64,000 nt of DNA from Flaccisagitta enflata (lineage: Eukaryota; Chaetognatha; Sagittoidea; Aphragmophora): positions 41,726,001 to 41,790,000 of the forward strand of contig OZ231127.1 in the NCBI GenBank assembly GCA_965153355.1, in the 5' to 3' direction. The notes below the pieces were generated by a model. The model made no database searches and was not told the origin of the DNA. It was given only the letters and a program-made list of their open reading frames with translations. Position 1 is the stretch's first letter. Each line of letters begins with the position of its first letter. Positions 55,169 through 64,000 of the stretch are shown piece by piece. Both the position numbers and the translations under genes were made by a program.

Positions 55169-55255
<87 letters not shown>
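55057..55255. repeat. Inverted microsatellite pair (GA)n ... (CT)n
   Basis: (GA)n at 55057-55108 and (CT)n at 55173-55255 separated by about 65 bp of AT-rich sequence; complementary tracts able to form a hairpin or cruciform. Confidence 0.92.
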
Positions 55256-55260
<5 letters not shown>

Positions 55261-55377
55261 ACTCTTTCTCTCTCGCTCTCTCTCTCTCTGCAAATACACA
55301 TACCGATCTACTACAACACCATCATTACATAGTGAATCAGGATATTCATGAAAAACATTCTATCTTTCACTGGATCT

Positions 55378-57349
55378 GTAAAGGAAATACGCTCGTAGAA
55401 GGACTGTATAGCTATGACAGATAGACAGTTTAGGTTCGTTAGTCTCTCCAGTCTACTTTTTGTATTTTATTATTTCTTTATTTCTTTATACTTCGTCTAC
55501 GTCTCGCGGACTTGCCAACCTTTCGGTAAATGATGATGATGATATCGATGATGATCGCGATAATGATAATGATGATATGATAATCATGATAATTATCGCA
55601 AATACAGTCACGATTTGGTTCCATGAATCATTTGGTCTACGAATCACGCCGGTCCGCTGAGACGCCCCGTCGCGGGGGACAAATACGCGACAGTGACGAA
55701 AGGTACGGACTGCGTTAAACTACGTGGCTTCTCACGCCGGGAACGCATCATCGCCGGCGGAAATCGATACGGAAAGTGTCAGAGCACGTCAAGAAACACT
55801 GCCACACCAACAACCAACGGAAAATCGGTGATTGGAAGGAGAACGACGGGCGGAAGAACAAACAACACTAGGAATGAAACAATCGCATCGCCTACGTACG
55901 TCAACAAAAGAACACTCCAGCAGCGAATACAAAAAGAGGCTAGGACGCCGCGGACACATTACACGAACGATAATCGTGGCCTGGGAAACGAAGTGGCGGG
56001 CCTTAGCACAACCAAACATTCACTGACTGGCGTGCTTTGTAAATTGACGCACGGCGGGAGCGACGCTTTACGAATCGACGCCGCGACGGCGGAAGATGTT
56101 TTCAACGGCGGGAGAAGATGGAAAGACGGTCTTGACATCAAAGGCTCGCGAATTTCCCACACGTTCAAATCTCATCCCTTACGGAACATTGATTGGGGCG
56201 GGAGTGTAAAGGAAATACGCTCGTAGAAGGACTGTATAGCTATGACAGATAGACAGTTTACGTTCGTTAGTCTCTCCAGTCTACTTTTTGTATTTTATTA
56301 TTTCCTTATTTCTTTATACTTTGTCTACGTCTCGCGGACTTGCCAACCTTTCGGTAAATGATGATGATGATATCGATGATGATCGCGATAATGATAATGA
56401 TGATATGATAATCATGATAATTATCGCAAATACAGTCACGATTTGGTTCCATGAATCATTTGGTCTACGAATCACGCCGGTCCGCTGAGACGCCCCGTCG
56501 CGGGGGACAAATACGCGACAGTGACGAAAGGTACGGACTGCGTTAAACTACGTGGCTTCTCACGCCGGGAACGCATCATCGCCGGCGGAAATCGATACGG
56601 AAAGTGTCAGAGCACGTCAAGAAACACTGCCACACCAACAACCAACGGAAAATCGGTGATTGGAAGGAGAACGACGGGCGGAAGAACAAACAACACTAGG
56701 AATGAAACAATCGCATCGCCTACGTACGTCAACAAAAGAACACTCCAGCAGCGAATACGAAAAGAGACTAGGACGCCGCGGACACATTACACGAACGATA
56801 ATCGTGGCCTGGGAAACGAAGTGGCGGGCCTTAGCACAACCAAACATTCACTGACTGGCGTGCTTTGTAAATTGACGCACGGCGGGAGCGACGCTTTACG
56901 AATCGACGCCGCGACGGCGGAAGATGTTTTCAACGGCGGGAGAAGATGGAAAGACGGTCTTGACATCAAAGGCTCGCGAATTTCCCACACGTTCAAATCT
57001 CATCCCTTACGGAACATTGATTGGGGCGGGAGTGTAAAGGAAATACGCTCGTAGAAGGACTGTATAGCTATGACAGATAGACAGTTTAGGTTCGTTAGTC
57101 TCTCCAGTCTACTTTTTGTATTTTATTATTTCCTTATTTCTTTATACTTTGTCTACGTCTCGCGGACTTGCCAACCTTTCGGTAAATGATGATGATGATA
57201 TCGATGATGATCGCGATAATGATAATGATGATATGATAATCATGATAATTATCGCAAATACAGTCACGATTTGGTTCCATGAATCATTTGGTCTACGAAT
57301 CACGCCGGTCCGCTGAGACGCCCCGTCGCGGGGGACAAATACGCGACAG
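55378..57349. repeat. 828-bp tandem duplication, 2.4 copies
   Basis: Units begin at 55378, 56206 and 57034 with GTAAAGGAAATACGCTCGTA; the third stops at 57349. Copies differ by only a few bases by eye. Each unit has a (GATGAT)-rich stretch and a CpG-rich, GC-balanced half quite unlike the flanks. 828 is divisible by three and long frames are open (177 codons from 55693 without an ATG; 64 codons from 55832 without an ATG). No family is recognised, and differences between copies change amino acids in both frames, so coding is doubtful. Confidence 0.9.
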
Positions 57350-57378
57350 GATCGGATCCGAGATCCCTAACTTAACTA

Positions 57379-57582
57379 AACAAGGTCAACACCTGTAAGT
57401 CGCGTGCGAGATTTACAGATTGACTTAGAATGACTTAGAATGACTCAGTAGACTCTTAAATGAGTTTAAATGACTTAAAGAAATAAAATTGATTAAAAAA
57501 TTGAAAGTGTGACAGACCGACAGACCAACCAACCGACAGATGGACGGACAAAGTGGGGTGTAGAGTCGCGTGCACGCGACTA
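57379..57582 (-). mobile_element. HINE-like element with a replaced middle
   Basis: ACAAGG...GTAAGTCGCGTGCGAG at one end and GTAGAGTCGCGTGCACGCGA then CTAAAAA at the other. The usual CTCCTGCCC segment is replaced by TGACTTAGAA repeats. Confidence 0.65.
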
Positions 57583-58407
57583 AAAATTTTCCTGTTGTGG
57601 ATCTGGTTTTTAAATTGAAATCAAAGACAATGATAACCAGATCTCTGTGAAATGGTATAACTGACCCTGTTCCGCAATTGAAGATCCCTGTTCCGTTAAT
57701 GACGGTCTAAATGCGTTGTGTGCTGGTAATATACTGCGGTTTTGTTAAGCAAAACCTCAATTTAAAGTGTAGGATAGTTGAGGTTTTGAAAAACTTTTCT
57801 TTTCTTTGTTCTTTCTTCATTTTCTTTACCTTCACTTGGTCTTTTATCTCTCTGCTTTCCCGGTGCCTCTATCTGGTCATGTCACCGCGACGTGCAAGAC
57901 TCTTAGTTTCTAAATTTGTTGGTCCGTCTTCCGACATTCCCAACAGTCGGTTAGGTCGATTTATTTGTCATTAACTCCTCTATGTTTCTTACTCTTTCTT
58001 TCTCTATTCATCTCTTCATTTTTCTACCCCCGTCCTGTTCTCACACATGTCCCTTTCATTTCGTTTGCCTCTCTTTCTGTTCTCCCGTTTCTCCGTTTTC
58101 TTTTTTGACTTGTCCGCGTTCTTGTTCTCACACGTTGAATCTCATTTATATTTGGCCACGAGACGTTTCTTCTGCTTCTTCTTCTTCTTCTTCTTCTTCT
58201 TCTTCTTCTTCTTCTTCTTCTTCTTCTTCTTCTTCTTCTTCTTCTTCTTCTTCTGCTTCCTCTCCTTCTTCTTCTTCTCCTTCTATCCTTTCTCATCTTT
58301 CATTGTCTGTTTCTTTTCTTTTCCTCTTTTCCGACCTTTTCTTTACTTTTCATCCCTTTTCTCGTGCTTGCGACTCTTTCTCACTCTGTCTCTACCTCTG
58401 TCTTTCA

Positions 58408-58455
<48 letters not shown>

Positions 58456-58463
58456 GTCTGTCT

Positions 58464-58551
<88 letters not shown>

Positions 58552-58588
58552 TACAGTGACTCTTTCCCACTCTGTCTCTGTCTGTCTC

Positions 58589-58727
<139 letters not shown>

Positions 58728-58731
58728 ACAG

Positions 58732-58823
58732 TGGCTCGACAACGAAAGAGAGAAAAGCTCGAGAGCTCTCCCTTTCCTCGAGACTCGAAATCCATCAAAC
58801 GAGGAGACGACTTGGACGAATAA
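58732..58823 (+). CDS. Candidate short terminal exon, right copy
   Basis: Copy of the candidate at 1271-1362 with the same acceptor, frame and TAA. Upstream at 57879-57974 a short ATG frame starts MSPRRARLLV and ends at TAA. It is also present at window position 2 with one residue changed (A-R to A-P), but no donor site joins it convincingly to this exon. Confidence 0.28.
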
Positions 58824-59329
58824 TGGTCACAACCAGTGTAAAAAAGAAAGATATGTGGGAATGGTGGTGGTGGAGGGGGGGTAGAACCATTGCGGAATGG
58901 ACACAATGGAAGGAGAGAGGATCTGAGAGGAAAGTAGCATCGAGTATGTCCGGAATTTTTGAAATGTGCAACCCAAAGTATCTGACTATTACAATGGTGA
59001 AAAAACAAAACATTGCTTTTGGCAATCAAATATGATGTTTTTATTGAAAACATGTTGCCCAAGGGCAATATGTGGTCAGCGACACCCGTTGCCCTGCTTT
59101 GCATGATTGTGAATTGGAGTGAGGGGAAGCAGGGCAACGGCCCCAAAGGGGACGAAGTCCTATAGAACTGTCTGTCTTTCAGAAAAGACTAATTTGAAGC
59201 CTGTGAGGGTAGATTAATGGCCTGAAATGGCCAATTACAGGACTAATAGTCGCAAAAGCGTTAGATGGTCAGCGATACCCATGCCCTGCTCAAGTAGGTT
59301 GTGGTTGAAGTTGAGGGAGGAGCAGGGCC

Positions 59330-59715
59330 TTGGCCCGAAAGATCGATGACCTATCTTTCACACATGGGATTCTCTCCTCCTTCTCTCCTCCTCCTCCTCC
59401 TCCTCCTCCTCCTCCACCTCCTGCAGCCTCCAGCCCATATCTCAGCCTGGGGCCATATCCAGCCTCAGGCCCAAATCCAGTCTTGAGGCCCAAATCCTAG
59501 AAGAGTAATCTGGGCCTTGGGATTGGGATTTGGGCCTTGTGGGATTTGGGCCTCAAGACTAAATTTGGGCCTTGAGGCTGGGATATGGGCCTCCAGGCTG
59601 AAAATGGGCCTGGAGGGCTGGAAGAAAGAAGGAAGGAGGAGGAGGAGGGGAAGGAAAAGAAGAAGAAAAGCCCCAGGTGTGAAAGCATAGGTCATCGACC
59701 CCTTCGGGGCCGCCG
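59330..59715. mobile_element. Foldback element with both ends, right-copy counterpart of 2060-2455
   Basis: Left terminus GGCCCGAAAGATCGATGACC, TATCTTTCACACATGGGA, (CTC)n; GGCCCAAATCC and GGATTTGGGCC units; right terminus GTGTGAAAGCATAGGTCATC, GACCCCTTCGGGGCCGCCGC. Confidence 0.75.
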
Positions 59716-60816
59716 CCCAAAGGGGCAGATTTGAGGACTTAGATAGCAGCTACGAGGACTCAGCTACGTCTATGCCTAAGAGGCCAGATTTGAAGCCTAA
59801 GAGGCCAGATTTGAAGCCTGAGAGGGCTGATTTCAGTCTTGAGAAGGCCGAATTCAAATTTGAGGCCTGAGATAGCAGCTTCAAGGCCTGAGGGCTGAAT
59901 CTATGACTGAGAAGCCACATTTGAGGCCTGAGAGCGCAGATTTCAGGCCTGAGAGAGCAGATTTTAGGCCAGAGAGAGTAGATTTCAGGCCTGAGAGGGA
60001 AGATTTGGGGCTTGAAAAGGCCGAGAGGGGGGACAAACGGACGGATGGACGGAATGACGAACGAAAGTCCCCCTTTGGGGCCGCTGCCCAAAAACAGAAA
60101 TTTTCATCGTATATGGCTACGACATCATCAGGTCTCTTGAACAGCTGATGATGTCGTAGCCATATACGATGAAAATTTCTGTTTGTTTTTTTCAATAAAC
60201 ACATCATATGTGATTCCCAAAAGCAATGTTTTTTTCCATCACTATGCACCGTGCATGATGAGCAATGTCACTAAATGAATATTACAATTACAATGTCAGA
60301 ATCGTGGGAATGATGGATCGATGCCTGGCAAGAAGATTCGGTACCAAATGAAGGACCAAAAGGGTCATGTGTGAAAAAAGATATGGGAATCGGGAGCAAT
60401 AGTGAGTGGGATGAGATGAATTTGAAATGAAAGTGGTGCGCAAACAGTGGGAAAAAGAGGGAAAACCAAATCGTCGCAAAAACTTTTTCAGGAACCTTTT
60501 CAATTATGTAAACTGCGAAGATGTAGCGCAAGTGAATGGGGAATCCATGTTTAACACCGATATTCTAAATTTTGCACTGAGACCTAAAGGTTAACAACAA
60601 CGTGATATACTAACTAGTAATGCCATGGAAGTGACTTGTTTATGAGGAATCCAAATTCATAATTCGAGCCGCAATGTCGAGATTTAAGCTCATAGCGGGG
60701 AGAAAAGAAACAAATTACTAAAGTAAAACTATCTTCAAAGTGTAAATGTATCGTTTCCTTTGGTACCAGTTATCGCTGCTTAAGGAAAGAAAATTAATAA
60801 GAAAGTGAGAGTTTTC

Positions 60817-61010
60817 AGTCGCGTGCACGCGACTCTACAACCCGCTTTGTCCGTCGGTTGGTCGTTCGGTTGGTTGGTCGGTCACACTTTTCTTTTTTTT
60901 ACGATTTTATTTATTTGACCTCACTGCTCCTGCCCAAATGGTCTGGTGACCTCAAATATGGCCCCTGCCCACCCGCACGCGACTTCGGTAGCCGTGTATC
61001 CGGCCTTGTT
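60817..61010 (+). mobile_element. HINE-like element, copy of 5484-5677
   Basis: The duplicated counterpart of the element at 5484-5677, with a handful of substitutions and the same 5' hairpin, tetranucleotide tract, 3' complementary arm and terminal hairpin. Confidence 0.8.
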
Positions 61011-61967
61011 AACATACCATTTGCCCTAAAGTTAAGGGATCAACATGCAACATGCAACTGACAGTCAGAAGGGTTGACAAACGGACAACAAGAACATCTT
61101 TGAGACACCCATTTCCACAAGCCGCTTTTCAGTTGGTCTGTCTCCTCGTCTGTTCGCCCGCCAGTCCGTTCATTCAGCACAAAGTTTTCCTTTTTGAGTT
61201 CTTTCTTTTAACTGAACCTCATATCATGACCAACACTCCATCGCCTTCTCTGATCTATCCTTGGGACGAATCTCCTCCTTTGATAACGACCCACATGACC
61301 GCCAAGCAAACCACGGCCAAGCAGATGACCGCCAAGCTCATATGGCGGTTTTTCTTCCAGATTCATATTTTTTCTCATCAAATGCTCGTTAAGTAAAAAA
61401 AGATTTGACCTGGGTCATGGAAAAGATGACATGGGGAAAACCACTCCTTCGAGAATATCTTGCGTGCAAAATATATAAAGAAAAAGAGAGATTTTTTGTT
61501 GTTGGTTAATCAGGAATTCGCGAATTGGCCGACATGAGATGACGCAGGCTTCGAACAAATAACCGACCGCCCACCGTGTCAGTGGTACCGAAATCGATCA
61601 ACCAACCAGATACCCTGACCAACCATCCAACCAATCAACCAACAAACCAACGGTCAACCCACTGACTAGTCATTATATCGTTAGAAGGACCGACTGACTG
61701 ACGAATAAACCTTGCTCGCCAACCCCGCATGGTCGCACATAAATCTCCCTGACCCTGTTCTCCATTTTGACATCAAAGCGATACTATTTCTTTTCATTTG
61801 GGCTTCACATGACACGAACTGATGATTATTTCATAGGAACAATTTTGCTATGTTCTTTAATCGATCACTCTGTCGCAAGTTCATAACCTTCTCTTTTCGA
61901 ACTACATGATAAGGTTTCAACATGATAGCCTCTCCGTTTTCATGTGTCATACAGTTGATAAGTTTTT

Positions 61968-62155
61968 AGTCGCGTGCACGCGACTCTATGACCCGCTTTG
62001 TTCGTCGGTATGTCGGTCTATCAGTACATTAGTCTACCGGCATTTTTGTTGTTTACGGGCGGTTTTGCTCCTGCCCAAATCCCTGATGAGCCTTCTATAA
62101 TCACTGCCCCTGCCCACCCGCACGCGACATCGGCAGTCGTGTATCCGGCCTTGTT
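61968..62155 (+). mobile_element. HINE-like element, copy of 6632-6819
   Basis: Right-block counterpart of 6632-6819 with the same termini and paired arms. Confidence 0.8.
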
Positions 62156-62371
62156 ATTTTCCCCACCTATATCTTTATATTCTATTGGCGCTTCGGTAGA
62201 GCGCCTGTGCTATGTCAGAGAGTCGTATAACATAATATGATATTGAGTGCAGGGACTTACTAGAATTAGACAGGTTTCTGGGGTGTTCCCCCATTCAATG
62301 CCCATCGTAACAAACACACACAAATTCAGAGACATGAAAGAAATTAGTAATTTGTGAATTTCTGAGGTTGT

Positions 62372-62478
<107 letters not shown>

Positions 62479-62917
62479 TCATAATCACAGATGTCACCCG
62501 TAAAACGTTAAGGAGGCGATGAAGCGAGGATCTGCGAAAATTAGCAGCCATCATTACAACCATTAACAACACTGAGTACATTCTTTAGTATTTGGAGTTT
62601 TCTCTTTTTTCGAGGGGGCGGGGCAGCGGCCCTTAAAGGGACCGATGACCTTTTCTTTCACATATGGGGAATTTTTTTTAGCTTGAGGCCTAAAGCTCGA
62701 AATTTTTTAAGATCAAAATCCCAGTTTCATGGCCCAATTTTCAGCTTCAGGCCAAACTGCAGCCAAGCATAGATCATCAGCCCTTACGGTGCCTCTGCCC
62801 ATCACACTGTCTCATCCTCAACTTGTATGTTCTGCTGTGACTGCACGGTAAAATATATGACATTCATACACTAACTCAGGGGCATCAAGTACGCTTTTGC
62901 GACTATTCAGGCCTCCA

Positions 62918-62996
<79 letters not shown>

Positions 62997-63783
62997 GACC
63001 TCGAGCTGACTTTGATCTTTGAAGTGCTTCATATCATCAGCCTGTCAAATCTGTTATGCCATTCGTTTCAAAAACTAGGCGGGACGCATGACTCACGACA
63101 GAATCTGTCAAGCGAGGATGGAAATGGAGTCCAACTCTGAATAGTCACTGATCTACTTGAAGTCAGATAAAGATGGTACGCCTACATTTGAATGGATAAA
63201 TCAACTAATTGTACAAGACAAAGAAAATCAATATGGTGTAAAAGAAAATCTAATGACTCTAATGACAAACAGTAATGAAATGAATAAAAATTGCATTTAT
63301 ATTTTGTTCAATGAGTTAGAGTCCGAATTTTGATAGGGTTGTCCATAAATTTATTTCCGAGGTAGTAATATGTTTGAGTCTTGTCGTCAAACTGATCTCA
63401 TACTTGGTTTACATATATCAGTCATTTCCTCTTCCTCGAAACTATCAATATTGACAACTGAGAAGGCCTGCTGTGCCACAGTTGAACTGGTTAAATTCTT
63501 TTGTTGAAGAACTTTCCTAAGTGGCTAAGAATATTGTTTATGATGTTATTTCTAGAGAGCTGCGCCATCACCAACACCAAGCCATAATGACATAGTATAA
63601 GTAAAATTAGTATGGGAAAACGTTTTCAACAATGACCTGCTAAAAATTTGAAAGTGAGTCTTTTAAACACAACTACGCACATCACACCAAATTCTCTTTT
63701 CGCATGCATGGGCGTTGAGCATGTAGATTTTCTTTCGCTGAACATGAAGGGAAGCTTGTAGGTATTTTAGTTAATTCTAGATT

Positions 63784-64000
63784 TCAAAAATCAGCAGTTT
63801 TAGCCCTCGTGTTTGTTTTGGTTCCATTGTTGGCTTTTTCTCGTTTCCTTTTTTCCGCCGCCGTTTTAAGCAATTCCTGATAAGAAGAAATGCCGGGCAG
63901 AGCAATTCCCTGATTGACTGCCGAACTTTCGACCCTCAACTCATTTAGCTCGATAACGGGCTCAATAACGGGCTCGAGGGTATTATTTTTTGGACGGTCG
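63784..64000 (-). CDS. Second copy of the Ig/EGF gene, 3' end, cut by the window
   Basis: The last ~71 codons match the C-terminal tail of the protein at 13220-16350. Compared by eye over this stretch, three codons differ silently (GCC/GCT, TTG/CTG, CGA/CGT) and one changes an amino acid (GTT/GCT, the Val third from the C-terminus to Ala). The stop TGA is at 63784-63786. The gene is therefore at least a two-member family in a direct duplication. Confidence 0.85.
   Translation of the reverse strand, partial: DRPKNNTLEPVIEPVIELNELRVESSAVNQGIALPGISSYQELLKTAAEKRKREKANNGTKTNTRAKTADF

Overview
This window looks like nuclear DNA from an invertebrate metazoan; I cannot name the species. The evidence is spliced genes with GT-AG introns, extracellular Ig and EGF modules split at phase 1, long (CT)n, (GT)n and (CTTT)n microsatellites, and a dense load of non-autonomous DNA transposons. 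There is no sign of prokaryotic operons, CRISPR arrays or phage genes. The six-frame ORFs are mostly microsatellite or transposon noise. I support three genes, all on the minus strand, plus a few weaker exon candidates.

Layout. (1) 1-8427 and 57878-63719 are two copies of one segmental duplication. They are separated by about 58 kb and lie in the same orientation. The right copy lacks three large insertions found in the left copy: 280-794, about 3000-4855, and 8428-13143. It therefore serves as a natural empty-site control. (2) 13220-18126 holds a minus-strand gene for a secreted-face EGF/Ig protein with many membrane segments. The 3' end of a second copy of this gene starts at the right window edge (63784-64000), so the duplicated block includes the gene. 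(3) 18300-31430 is mostly mobile DNA around an ankyrin-repeat terminal exon (19270-19872). (4) 32182-38588 is a multi-exon minus-strand gene for an acidic, low-complexity, probably nuclear protein. It has an in-frame TGA in its repeat exon, two duplicated alternative last exons, and a 3 kb palindromic transposon filling one intron. (5) 38600-55100 is repeats again, including a 3 kb palindrome at 44590-47640. (6) 55378-57349 is an 828-bp tandem duplication of CpG-rich sequence.

Three repeat systems explain most of the window. The first is a HINE-like (non-autonomous Helentron) family with about 25 copies or fragments. It starts in a T-run with a GTCGCG-type hairpin, carries a degenerate GTCS/GTTG tetranucleotide tract, and ends in a hairpin plus TTGTT. 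Its paired arms co-vary between subfamilies. The second is a set of modular foldback elements: fixed hairpin end modules (GGCAGCGGCCCCGAAGGGG and relatives) bracket 17-21 bp satellite arrays. The third is hAT-like, TA-flanked and CACTA/Chapaev-like non-autonomous elements, many with readable target-site duplications. Nesting among these gives a relative history of insertions.
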